This document shows positions 1 to 12,420 of a stretch of 64,000 nt of DNA, in pieces. This DNA comes from Tricholomella constricta (lineage: Eukaryota; Basidiomycota; Agaricomycetes; Agaricales; Lyophyllaceae). A model generated the notes under the pieces. That model was not told the DNA's origin and searched no databases. It saw only the letters and a program-made list of their open reading frames with translations. The stretch's first letter is position 1, and each line of letters starts with the position of its first letter. Made by a program: the position numbers and the translations under genes. Location of the stretch: the NCBI GenBank assembly GCA_013368375.1, contig JAACJP010000019.1, positions 1 through 64,000 of the forward strand, given 5' to 3'.

Positions 1-680
1 TGCATTCTCATGGTCTCGTTCACTGCTGATCTCAACTGCTGCTCCAGATACACCTTCGGTCGCACTTTTTGTCATTACCCTCCATCCATCCCCAAATCTC
101 CCCCTTTATCTCGCTTACGGACTCTTCACTCTACGGACCCTTTCGTGTCGCCTTACAGACTCTTCACCCCCTACGGACTTTATATCACAAACTTGCTCAC
201 ACCGTAGTTACTCTCATTTGTAATACTGCGTTATCCCTCGAAATCCCAAACTCTTTGACAGGGCGCGCCGCTGTTACAGGGCGCGCCTGTGCCCGACTAT
301 CTCCATCTCGTCCCACCAAGCCAGTCTTCAAGACGAACACGGGTGATTAGAGCCGCGATATTGAGATTATTGCTTCGAAACTCATTCTTGCTCTGTGCCG
401 TGGCTCTCGTAATCAGCCAGAGGACCTACGACGGCAAGGTACAAAGCAGGTGGAGCAGGATTAATCACAACCTTCTTTTCCTTTTTCATGATTATAATAA
501 TTGCTACTACGGATGTACAGGAGGTTCAGGACAAAAAATGTTTAACATCTGCAAAAATTGACGTGACGACAAGAAGCTTTAGAAACTACATATTATATAT
601 ATATATAAAACAGTGAACGGGTGGGATTCTGCCGCGCTAAGCATGGAATGAGCTATTTGCGGGACTTCTTGCTGGGTCTT
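1..680. other. No gene recognised
   Basis: No convincing coding sequence is seen. The stretch holds a direct repeat of the 12-mer ACAGGGCGCGCC near 258 and 276 and a short TA-rich run near 590-610. It lies downstream of the JmjC gene that reads leftward. Confidence 0.5.
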
Positions 681-3600
681 TCACCTGTAGAAATTCATGA
701 GCGAGATGGTCGAACGATAACTTTGAACAGTGTCACCGTCACTACCACTAGGTTCTTCATCAGAGCCGGCCGCACCAGCTGCGGAAGAACCAAGGTCTGC
801 ACGTTGTTTCGAAGCGCGAACAGCAGAGATTGTATCGCCGCGCGACGAAGAGCTAGCGGATGCGACCTGCGAATGGATACGACGAAAATACGCCGTGTCT
901 TCCACCAATAATCCGTGTATCTTCTCATTAACTGCAATGTTTAAAAAGAAATACAGATAAGCAAGGAAAATCACATGATCATACAACAACGTACTGGAGA
1001 CCCGTTCAGCTCGCCTTTCCACCTTGTATGAAGGACCCAACCATGCGAACGATGCGACCTTGACATTCGACACCGCCTTCCACGCAAGCTCAGCATAACC
1101 TTCTTGGAAGGTCAGATCCAACGCTCTCCGAAGGCGATCCGGGGTGCAACTCGGAAGCAGTCCGTTTACATTGGCGGCAGCTGCGGCGGTCTTGTAGTCC
1201 AAAAGCGCCTTTGCCTGGTTAGCCAAATGACGGCAGTACAGCTCCTTCATCATAACTTTAGAGCTGATAACTGCGTCACCTTCGTCATGAAAGATGAAGT
1301 TACACATTAGCCATTCTACCAGTTGACGTGCCATCCGACGATTTGCTACTGCGCGCACCCGCTGGGGATGACGATGACAGGAAGTGTCGTACTTCCACGG
1401 AGCTAATGCGTTTGACAGCTCGAAAAAGTTGGCGAGAGTCAATAACTGCAGTACGCCGTCAAACGTTTCGAGATTCGGGAGATGAGAAGCATCATCTTCT
1501 AAAAGAAGTCTTCAGGCCCAAGGATCAGGTCAACAGTCACCAGAAAACTAACTCACCTTCGTGCTCGAGACCGGATCCCGTTAAACGGCTGTGGAAGAAG
1601 AACAGGATGCGAGTGAGCAGCTGCTCAGAAGCTGCAGCATGCTCCGAATTCGTGACACGATGCATTACAACGAAAGTATGATAACAGCCATACACGGTGT
1701 CGAGCAATGTGGAGGAGGCGTAGAAATGCCCTCCCCGACAGATAACGTTCTCCGGCGAAACGACAGCATGCAAGGTATTTGGCCTCATAATTCTGCATGA
1801 ATTTATAGGTCAAACACGGATTCTTTTACCGGAATTAGATAATAAAAACTTACAGCTTCATGCCAGGCTTGAGAACCAGCAGCTCTACCTGCCACTTCGT
1901 GCTGTGGGTAAGATCTATGTCAAACAGATCGAGAAAGACATCAATGTCGGCCATGGATTCGTATGGCTTCGGCGTTTTGAGAGTCGCAATGAGCCAAAGC
2001 TTCACGCCGACATCAACCTGCACAAAGGTCCCAAATCCAGACGAGTCGATATGGAACCTGTGGGATGCGCCAGCGGTGGCAGCCAATCCCCACCGTATCT
2101 CCGTCACAGGCACCTGCTCCGTCCGTCGACAGAAGGCAAAATCAAGAGCGTACGTCCACGCTTCCATATCCGTAGAGAACGGCTGTACGGGGAAAGGATC
2201 GAGCGCCAGCGGGTAATCCAATCCATTGATGGACTGGGAGTAGCCAGCCTTGACACACTCGAGGATGTCAAGAGAGGTTCCAACGCGTGCTCGTTCTCTG
2301 TTTCCGACATCGCGATTGCAAAGAGCAGATAAATCTTCGAGCGTTGTATTTGTCAGTAAGAAATAGAATAAAAAGAAGACGGAAAAAATAAAATCATAAA
2401 CAAAGGTAAGACGCACCATAGAAGGTACGAGGACTTCGCAACGCACCCAAGCGCTTCAAAGCCGAAGAATCGAATCGAGATGGACTACAAGGCATATCGT
2501 AGACAAGGATATGCTTGTGCCTCAACTTTTCCAGTACTTCGGCATCAGTGAGGAGCTCCAGCCCCGCGTTTCCGATAGCGAATATGGAAGATCCTTCGTC
2601 AGCTACCAAATGAGGTGGAAGGTCCTTCACGTAGCCTGAAACGACGATGTCGTGCATCCTATTCCACCAATCGACGTCTGACTGAGACTACGAGAACACA
2701 CAATATAATTATAAAGATAAACCTAACCAGAAGGAATAATCGATGGCTTACATGAAACGAGGGAATATATTTATACGGCTCGGAGCCACCTGCATAGTGA
2801 TACACAAACTCGTGAGAGCCTTGTACCTTCTGAGTACCAATGAGACGAACGAAGAGGGAAAGCAAGAGAACGCTACGAACCGGAGAAGATTTCAGCCCAA
2901 GTGGTGCAGAATCAAAGTCTATGTCCTGGCAGGTCAACAACATTTTTTTTTTCAGCATGGCAAATAGATCAGAAATTGTATGTAGAGTGACGTACATCAA
3001 ATGCCGTAATGTCAATGAGCTCTGTAACAGCCAAAAAGTCCTTTGAAATGTGCGATGGTGCAGGAATGGGGACGTCGTCCTCCTCCGACTCCACATCTGG
3101 TTCGTCGTCATCCAACTCGTTGTTTGTACGAGAGCGATGAGCGCGCCGCTTCCTCTTGACACGCAACAAAGGCCTCGCACTAGATTTTGGGCCGCTTTTT
3201 TTCGCGTCGACGAAAGTTATGCGGCTGGACCTACGAGGACGCGGCGGCCCCTGTACTGTGACATCGCCCATGTCGACGTCGTCAGTCGCGAGAGGCGGAT
3301 GCGAGGGGGAACGCGGACGCGAAGGGGAACGCGGACGCGAAGGGGAACGCGGACGCGAAGGGGAACGCGGACGCGAGGGGGAACGAGCAGGCGAGGACGA
3401 ACGCGGACGCGAAGGGGAGCGCGGACGCGAAAGGGAACGAGCAGGCGAGGACGAACGCGGACGCGAAGGGGAACGCGGACGCGAAGGGGAACGCGGACGC
3501 GAAGGGGAACGAGCAGGCGAATGCGTAGACGACTGTGCAGAGGAATGCGTAGGGGCGAGCGCATTGGAGCCAGGACCTACTGGCACAGGAAAGGAAGCAT

Positions 3601-4949
3601 CTGCGTCATTTAGACCAGATGCACCGACAGCAGGCAGAGAAGTACCTTCTGTAGACATAACTGAAAGCCATTTACCCGTCTCGATTTCCAAACCCGACAG
3701 GAAATCGAGAGCCGTCTGCAAAGAGGCAACAGAAGATTCGCCTCGGGCAACATTAAACAACATCGACCAAAGGGCTCTCTCAGCAGCCACAATGGAAGAT
3801 GGTCGATGAGCGAAGCTGATCGAATTCCATAACTAAGTAAAGGGAGGATCAGTGTCTGCACAACTTTCGCGTGGAAATACCTGACATCGAACAACTTTTC
3901 ACGACCAGGTCCATCCATCAAGTTTTTAGAAAATAACAAACAGAGAGGAGACACCGCCAGAGCAACGTGCAAAGGAAGCCTCAGGTTTTGCATGCTATAG
4001 TTACTGGGAATAACCCAGTGATCGTCGCTACCCCTTTGAGAATACAGCATAAGTTAACGGTAGCTGATAAGGGCAAAAAATAGAATAGTGTACTCACTCT
4101 CCGAATTTGAGATCTGAAAAGTTAGAAGGCAGGTCCAGACGACCCTACATTGGGATTAGCGAACGCGGAGCGAGAGCAAGGCAAGAACAAAACGAAAAAA
4201 AGAACAACATACCTGCATCAAATAACCGAGATGGAATGCAGCCACCTCGATATTTAATAACACAGTATGCAGCTGCACATGCCGATCCCTCTTCCAAATG
4301 CTGTTGTACAAGTGCCGAAGAGTTCCAGACGAAGAAACACCATCAGAATTGTTGACCTCTGAGCTCTGTAAGCCACGACGAAGGGTGCTGCAGCGCTCTT
4401 CTACAAAGGCCTTGCAATCGACCAATAATTTCAAAGGCTAAATGGAGTGGTTGAGACATAGCGGATGAGGAATACACGGGAATACGTACAAGGCGATTCG
4501 TGGGGATGCATATGCCAGGCTTCCCAACTCGCGGACGATGACGCGTCGAATCCGTCAGCACAGCGACGTCAAGCACACGATAAGCCATCAGGCGAGCAAA
4601 AACCGTTGCCAGGGAATGCTTATCGAGGAGCTCGCCCTTCAGATAGCGGGTAAGAGCGACTTCCGCGGCAGACCTGGAATCGACCTCGCTCTTCAACACG
4701 CGGTCTGCGTAGCCCTTCAAAGCACGTTAATAAAGCAATGATAAAACAAGGAAACGAGACAGAAAAGAAAGACGGAAGAAGGAAACGACATAAACGCCAC
4801 ACTCAACGGAAGTCACTTACTTCGAGCAGGTGCCCAGAAGGGAATACAGAATCCAGGGTGGCGCAGCCTTCGAAGGCGTCCGAAATCCACGGCAGGGATT
4901 CGAACTCCTTAGGAAGAGCGACACGGGAAGCGCGGGAGGTTACGGACAT
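681..4949 (-). CDS. JmjC-domain protein, 12 exons, ~1169 aa
   Basis: Exons by splice sites: 4949-4821, 4714-4490, 4437-4213, 4144-4098, 4033-3881, 3815-2996, 2925-2752, 2681-2417, 2334-1854, 1792-1557, 1498-995, 931-681. Introns are GT-AG and phases agree, giving 3510 nt with a TGA stop. The JmjC core is in exons 9-10: WGLAATAG, then FHIDSSGFGTF (His774 and Asp776, the HxD Fe(II) pair), GVKLWLIA, and RPNTLHAV (His848) followed by ICRGGHFYA. JmjC proteins are Fe(II)/2-oxoglutarate dioxygenases, many of them histone demethylases; the substrate here is unknown. Exon 6 encodes an SPSRPR-type repeat (about aa 355-430) and a basic, then acidic stretch. The C-terminus is Ser-rich. The start is the first ATG in an exon ending in GTAAGT. 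The gene looks intact; no symbol can be given. Confidence 0.85.
3303..3519 (-). repeat. 18-bp coding minisatellite (RSPSRP repeats)
   Basis: Tandem 18-bp units (CGCGGACGCGAAGGGGAA type on the plus strand) encode Arg-Ser/Pro hexapeptides in exon 6 of the JmjC gene. The unit length is a multiple of three, so copy-number change keeps the frame. Some units read SPAR instead of SRPR. Confidence 0.85.
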
Positions 4950-5599
4950 TACGACGAGTTATAACGACGAGCGACACGAAGGAGAGACTGTGAAGAAGAT
5001 CAGTATAGCACGCGGTTGAAATTGTAACGTGATTTTGACTTGCGTGCTCGTCCGATCGCTCGGACGACACCGTGATCACTTAGCACAAATATATGATGAG
5101 ACTTACATTGAGGCGAGTTTCGCGGATGATACTTGGTACCAAGTATAATAATTTCGATGACAGAGGAAACTTGGTGACGAAGAAGGACGTCGGTGTTCCT
5201 TTTTTTTCTTTTCTTTCTGCCTGACAAGCTACACTACGAAGCTAGGCAGGGCGTAGTCAAATTATAATGAAGTAGACTAGCCGTGTTATATGGGTTTATT
5301 AGGCGGATATAGCTTTCAGTGGCGACGTAACCGTACTTGTGTAGGTCTGATTATAACGGGGTATTGTAATGGGACGGGGGAAAAAAGTGTTATCAAATGT
5401 GGTGGCTGGTTATATACGCCGCAGTAGTTTAGGGCAGGCATGATCTAAAAATAGAAAACAAAAAGGAACCGTAATGGTAAAGGGATGGGTTCAGATGGTG
5501 TAAGGGGCAGGCATCCGACCTATGTCATGTTTGTCTGTCTTTCTATCTAGTTCGCGATCTATTTCATTAGTTGTAATCCGATGGCAAGCACCCTCTATT
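4950..5599. other. No gene recognised; upstream region of the JmjC gene
   Basis: No ORF with coding character. This is the promoter side of the leftward JmjC gene, but I see no motif I can name with confidence. Confidence 0.4.
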
Positions 5600-8500
5600 G
5601 TGGCATGTAGTGATAGGCAGTGCAGCTCAAGGTGCGTAGTATGACTCTATTTACATCCCTCATCAATCTGACCTAATTTACACACAGTTACCGCCAATTC
5701 AAGACTCGCACGTCAGCGCAGGGTTTCACGAAGCAACGGCGCACGCGGCGGAAGAGAAGGGGCGAGAATGGAATTATTTTCAGGGTTATTTACACAGGCC
5801 GGTATGCGGGTATCTACATCGACGTGTACGCGTTACTGACTACGGTTTATGCCACAGAACTAAGAACCAGGGGCTGGGGGGTGCGGGGCGGGAACACGGG
5901 CACGTCAGGCGAGGGGCAGGTGGAGGTTGGCTTTCGTGCGCCATGCACCGGAGTTTGGCGTGTGCAACAAATTTGAGTTGTCAATATGAAGCCTTCCTCC
6001 CCGGGCCGCTGTACCGTATGATTACCACTGACCAGTTCCAGCTGCTGTGCGCGTGAAACAGACAGATTGTGTTCTCAATCGCGCCATTTCCACGCTAACC
6101 ATGCAAGATGAGCTACCATCGTTTACCGCTAGAAGTTGATGAACATCACAATCACAGCCTTGATGAGTGTTCTACTCTTCAATATGCCAATCCTTTCCAA
6201 CAGTACACTACATCGAAGACGCAACAGTTTTGTGGTATGTTTCCTTTCACTGCATTCTATTCCCTCCATTGCTGGACCTTCGAGATCGTCTTCAACGACG
6301 ACGACAGCATCGAATTCGCGATCGACACTGCTCAACCAAGCGACTACCTTTTCGTCGACGTCAAATGTCCCCCATGCGGTAGGAAGATGATGGAGGGAAC
6401 CATATCGACACAGGCGGATCTGTGGGCATCTCTGGCAGCGCGTACGCATGGCTGACTGCGCCCCATTCTACAGAACTCGATTGGGACGTGTAGCAAGCGC
6501 ACAGACACAATCAGGCGATGCGTTGCCTCGGGCACTCGTGTGGCGGGGTAGTGAGGTCGTGAGCACGCGCTGTGCGGCCCCCAAGGTGAGTTCGACTGTA
6601 TGTACACGATTGATACATCCACAAATGCTACATAGTCAATAAACAATACACAGACACATGTACGACTAGAGGGAGATGAAGAATAGGGACAGACGAGCCA
6701 TATCGCAGGTCTGTGTACGTCTCTAGCGGCGCGGACGCATGATTAATTGCACTCTATCCCACAGAATGAAGCAAAATCCGCGACTGGGGGTGCATAGCAA
6801 GCACACAGACACGTCTAGGCGACACGTCGTCTCGGATACTCGTGGGGCGGGGCTGTGGAGTCGCGAGCATGCGCTGTGGGGCTCATAACGATGGGTATTG
6901 TCCTCCAACGCTCAAGGTCCGCAGTTCGACGGTATGTACACGATCTATGACATCTGCAATTGGTACAGAGTCGATAAATGACATACAGGCGCACGCACAT
7001 TGCAGGGGGACGAAGGGAGTGGGACAGGGAATTCTATCGATACAGGCAGGTATTTGCCCATACCCAGTGGCGCGCACACATGGCCGACTACGCTCTATCC
7101 CACAGAACCCGAAATCGATGCAAAGGGCGCGACTGGGACGCGTAACGAGCACATAGACACATCCAGGCGACTCGTCGTTGCAGGAACTCGTGGGGTAGGG
7201 CTGTAGGGTTGTGAGCACGCGCTATGGGGCGCTTAACGATAGGTATTGTCCTCCAGGACTCAAGGTGCGTAGTATGACCAAATGGACACGATTCCAGACA
7301 CTGACAAGTGCTACAAACGATATACAGATGCATGCACATGGCAGGGACTCGAAGGGAGCGGTATAGGGAAAGGTCTGGACCCAGGAAGGTATGAGGGCAT
7401 CTTTAATCGCCCAAACGCGTTTCCCACTACGCTACATTCCACAGAACTCGTAAACGAAGCAAAAGACATGATGGGGACGCATTCTAAGCACACAGGCACG
7501 TCTGGACGACGTGGGGCGCTCAAGGTGAGTTCGATCGACTGCATGTACACCATTAAGACATTGACACTGGCATAGTACAGAGTCAACAAACGAATATCTA
7601 GGCGAAACCGAATCGCTCGAAGCATCATGTAGCGCACACACGCGGTGGAGAGAGGAGGGGATGTTTTCAAGGTGTGATACACACACAGGTATGTACATAT
7701 CTGTACTGTGGCTGCGTGAACGCATTTCTGACGACGCTCTACTGTACATGGAGTCAAACGGCGCGACTATGATGCACAGCGGGTATTTATTTCCCCATTG
7801 ACAGCTGTGTACCGGTGAAAAACGCTCGGTGATTAGCCGTCCATCGTTCTAATTAGGTTGCAATCTAATTTATCAACTGTAGCGCGACCTTCTTGACTGC
7901 GAGCGTGCATGTAGAGATGGACAACGGGCTCGAAACGCTCAAGGTGCGCAATACCATTGTATATACACAAGTAATAAAGTCGACATGAAGTACACACAGG
8001 AACATCAACGCAAAGGTGCGCAGTACAGTGAAGCTACAGAGCTCATTAAATTGACATACAGTTGACACACACGTCTGACACTCTTCTGCATCGCTGCATC
8101 TTGCATCCACCATCTCTCAAGCGCGCAAGGTAAGGGTTTTATTCTATCATCATTTTCGTTCGACTGCTCAGTGCAACCACTATACAGCCGTACCGACATC
8201 AAATGCCCCCGTATATCGCGCGTCCCAGCGGAGAAACACTTTCAACGTTCAGGTCCAAGTGATTAGATGGCGAAATCGGTGGACAGAACGGACACGATCT
8301 CAGCGGTGCGTTCTGCATTTCGTTTCTTTACATCTACTCCTTTCGTCGATTACCTTCTCGTATCGAAGGCTTAACCACACTCTTCGACCTATCCTCAAGA
8401 CTTCGAGCAGCGTTTCCGCGGACAGTCGACACGGCGGCGCAGCACTGTGGATTCCTTGAGTACCCAAGGCCTCCTTCGTTTACGATCCACACCATCCAGC

Positions 8501-9400
8501 TGCGTCGACCCTGTAGATCTCTCCTGCACCTCTGTTGCTTACGCAGGTAAGTTTTACCTTTTCCACGTTCATGTTCCGTCTAGTCGTCTCTATTCCTACT
8601 CAATTCTCAATCAATTCCAATCTCCTACAGATGGGCAGTAGGCTCCATCGAGTACTCAAGGTATGCAGATCAACTGACTCTATCTACGTGCGTCGTCAAT
8701 CTGACATCGATTACAAGAAATCGCCGCCACTCACTGGCAGACCCTCACACATCAATTTCAAGTCCCAAGGTCGTCTTGATTCACAATCCATCGCGTTGAT
8801 GAAGCATCGCACATGGGATTCTGGGCTTGCTCACGGAGGTAAGTTCCATTTTCAGACTTTGTCTAGGGGCCGTCTCTTTTCTCCGTCAGTTTTCGATCTA
8901 TTTCGATCGCCTGACTACGACCACGCGCCGTTGGGGTACACAGAGATGGGGAGTGGGACTCGGACACTCAAGGTGCGCGATTCGACTGGCTGTATTTACA
9001 TGCGTCATCATTCTGACATCGATTACGATTAAGACACTCGCACATTGACTTCAAGCCCTACGATACACGCGGGAGGGATGAAAAAGGCGAATTGGATGTA
9101 CCTACGGTCGTACCACACAAACAGGTATGTGAGTAATCTACGGCGGCGTGTACGTGTTACTGGACTACATCAAGGACACGACTGGGACGCATGGGGCACG
9201 AGGACCTGTTCGGGCACCACGTTATCTCGAGTCGGGAACTTGTGGGGGGCGGGAGAGTTGAGGGGCGCGGTGCATGGAAGGTTACCGTGTGGAAGAGGTG
9301 TTGTCTGCAGGCACGCGCTACGGGCAGGGTTGGCAAGGACACTGCGATAGCGAAAACTCGTCGCCGCCCGTCTCTGAAGCGTGCAAGGTAAGCATCGTCA
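5600..9400. repeat. Array of diverged ~300-340-bp modules
   Basis: The same landmarks recur in order. Cores begin near 6461, 6757, 7098 and 7436 (spacing 296, 341, 338 bp): CCACAGAA, then GACTGGGACG, then GAGCACGCGCT, then CTCAAGGTGCGT, then GTACACGATT. Related but more diverged pieces occur near 5620-5700, 5860-5920, 7930-8000, 8520-8780, 8820-9060 and 9170-9320. Many modules contain CTCAAG/GTGCGT or GCAG/GTAAGT, which resemble 5' splice sites, and pyrimidine-CAG or ACACAG, which resemble acceptors. No long ORF runs through. It may be a decayed tandem array or a spliced non-coding or pseudogenic transcript. Confidence 0.6.
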
Positions 9401-10190
9401 TTGCCTCCACCACACAGCCGCAACGATATGATCTGCGTACCGTCATGCATCCGAATTCAACAAGTTGCAGGGACCTCCCAGGTTTGTGACCATTGTTCAG
9501 TCTCAAGTGCGCCGGGCGATGCGGGCAAGCTCCAGGGCTTCTCGGAGATCATTCATGAGCTTCGCACAGCGTAATGGCACTACGAGCGCGTGGCCTGGCT
9601 CCCTCAACATCGTGGTATGTGTCGGTTGTGTGAAATCTCAAAAACATGATCAGCTCATGTGGAATATGTTTGATACGATGATTGAATGTGAGGTGTCCAG
9701 CGCACGGGATTTTTTCAGGGCACTTTTTTCGAATGTATTTTTTGTTCCTTCCCAACGTTTATTACTGGCACCTTCGCCACCAGTATCGTCGCGCAGTAGT
9801 CCGTTTGATTTGGGTAATCACTTTTTTGTGGCAGACAGTGATTAACTTGATTTAGACTTGATCTCATTCGTTTTTCCCCTTGAATGTGTATTGCCGTAAG
9901 TTGAAGGGGTTCAACTCCATCCTCCTCGTATAAATTTTAAAGCAACATAAACCACTACTTTGCACAATAGCTGCGGCTAATCCATTTGTCCCTCCATTTG
10001 TTTCCGCTCAAGATTTACTTACTTTCTGTCCTTGATCGCAACGATCTTCCCACGAGTGCTCGTTTCATATTGCTTTCTCCACGACCAGAGTATTGCCTGT
10101 AACCTGGAAACTTCGTAAAGGTGAGCTCTCAACAGTCTAGATAACATACAACTGAACTATTTGCTCCCAATTCCAGCCCAGAGATCGCCA
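9401..10190. other. No gene recognised
   Basis: Short ORFs only. The stretch near 9850-10180 is AT-richer and precedes the helical-bundle pseudogene; it may hold that gene's old promoter. Confidence 0.35.
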
Positions 10191-12420
10191 TGGTAGCTCC
10201 ATCATCGCCGGCCGTGCGTATCGTCCCCGCTCGACCCATCTGCCTCGCATCCAGCACGCTCACACACACGCCCCGTCACCTCCCAAGCGATTACCTCTCC
10301 CCCCTGGACCACCTGCCTTGCCCGCCCGCCCCCGCGGTTACTCCACCTCAACAATGCTGCCCCCACCCAGCTCACCCTTCGCCACCCCGCTCAGCAGAGT
10401 CGTCTCTGAACCGAACGTACCCATGGCGCACGATAATAGCGTTGACCCCAGTTCGAACACCTTTTCCGTGTTTGGGATCACTCTGAGGAAGCGCCCCATT
10501 TAATGGACGGGCAATGACGCCGCCAAATGGATCTCCGAGTAGTTGGTGGGGCAGCGGCGCAGAGGAGGTCGTCCATCGGCCATGGCGGACCCGCCTCGCA
10601 GGAAGAATACTGTTCCGGAGGAAAGACGAACGGGTGCACACGCGCGAGGTGAGGGTTCATATATTGCTTCCTATTTCCTTTTCTTGTTGCCGTGGCGCTG
10701 GTGACTATGGTTTCTATGCTTTCCACCTCGTAGTATTTTTTACGTCGACGACGAGTGGAAACGAGTTGGATTGCGGCGACTGTTGCGGGCTCTTCGGAGA
10801 CAGCGCACTACGTGTTGGGTCTTTTCTTTTTACACACACGTTCAGTTCCGAGGAGTCAGCTGAAGGTTGATGACGACTTGCGAGCGATTTTATATTTTCA
10901 TCAAAGGCATGCTATGTATGCAACTGTTCACTGATTCATTTTTCAGCGAGTGGCCAAAGCAGCGGCGTCGGTCTAGGTACGACGGGGGATGTAGCTCACA
11001 ACGTGCTAATCACGTCCATGGATCTGCTCGAATTTGTTCCAGTCCTCGGCCTCGCGTCCGCCGCGCGCGTCTTGCTTGACATCTGGGATGCACTTCAGCT
11101 CGTCGATGTACGTCTTTGCCCTTTTTCTTTTTCTTTCTTTCTATTATTATCTTCCTTTCCTGTTGTTACATCCATATGTTTCAGATGTCCACTCGATGCA
11201 TGCACGCGTCATCGCCTAATCTTTATTTATTCATACTCGATGCACGCGCCCTGCCCTGCGTCCATTTGTGTGGCGTAGAGGGCCCTCCTCTGTAGCCTTT
11301 TCCATCGTATCATTTCGGGCAGCGCCCAGTTGTCGTTCCCATTGTAGTATTTTTTCCTGCCTTCGTCGTTCTCGCCCGCCGTCTACTCAGGTCCACACGT
11401 ACCATACGAGTGGGCTAAGCGAATCCCATATCCGTACGGCGGTATGGTTGCACTTTATCGAACAACATAGAAATATTATCTCCTCTGACTCAAGTGTCTG
11501 TTTCCGTTACTTGCACTAATTACAGTTATACAGATGAAGCGGCTCGCGTGCCTGCGCCTCACGGAGCGGTGCGCCGACATTCTTCTCTGCGCGAAGAGAT
11601 CAGCGAAGCAGGCAGCACCGTCGCTGTCGAGCTCGCCGCACCCATCGAAAACCTCACGGAGTGCGTGCACAATTAACTACGGAAAGCAAAACACCTACTT
11701 ACCCCGCCGTAGATCCTTCGCAGAAGTGCACAGGTTCCTCCAGAAACAGTTGCACTGGCCGTTCCTGAAGCAGTACATCAAATACGATGAGATCCTAGCA
11801 CGCATCCGTGCGTGCGACGACATGCTGACCGCTGCGCTGCGCATGCTTGGTTTCAGGATCCAGGTGCGCATCCTCAAGCAGATGCACACGGTCGATTCGC
11901 GACGGGCCGAGGACACGCAGCGGATTCTGGAGGAGATTGCGAAGATGTCGTTCTGGTGGTGGCTCCGCCGCCGCCGATGGAGATGGAGAAGACGGTGATG
12001 GCGGCGTCTCCGTCCCGTCTCCGCGAATCGCAGATCTTGCCGGCGCTCAAAACGCTGCACGAGAGCCAGAACACAGTGGATGCAGCAAAGGACAGTGTGG
12101 ATTTGCGGGCGCTGATGCGGACAGCTCTGCAGACGAGCAGCGATGAGGAGATCCTTGAGATGCTGCAGATTGGGAGGGAGGAGATGCCCGAAGCAATCAA
12201 GATGCTGCAGAGGGTGTTGGAGAGGGTTGCGGTTGGTGAGGTGGTGGCGGCGACGACGACAATGACGGAGGTGAAGGAGAAGATGAAGAAGCAGCCGCAG
12301 ATGAGGTCAGGGAGCACGCAGACGCAGGGTAGTAGTGGAAGCGATGGTGAAGTTGTTGAAGGGTGGGGTACACTAACAGAACTTGGTCTTGCCGTTCAAC
12401 GGCCGCATTTTACCTTGTAA
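10191..12420 (+). pseudogene. Frameshifted helical-bundle (MLKL N-terminal-like) protein relic
   Basis: Coding pieces in several frames share a fungal pattern: a Pro/Ser-rich N-terminus (about 10350-10650), a piece reading TTGDVAHNVLITSMDLLEF to ALQLVD (about 10948-11109, followed by GTACGT), a piece from 11534 (RLACLRLTERCADILL), then SLREEISEAGSTVAVELAAP in another frame, RFLQKQLHWPFLKQYIK to ILEEIAKM (11710-11945), and finally ILPALKTLHESQ to the stop at 12418-12420 in yet another frame. From memory of the family, these resemble amphipathic helical N-terminal domains in mushroom kinase- or NLR-like proteins. Frame breaks near 10500, 10580, 11580 and 11945 argue for a pseudogene. No kinase or NACHT domain follows. 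Family assignment is an inference. Confidence 0.5.

Noticed and set aside
4888..4905. GTTCGAATCC (tRNA B-box-like) near the start of the JmjC gene
   Set aside because: It lies within coding exon 1 (KEFESLPW) and has no matching A-box.
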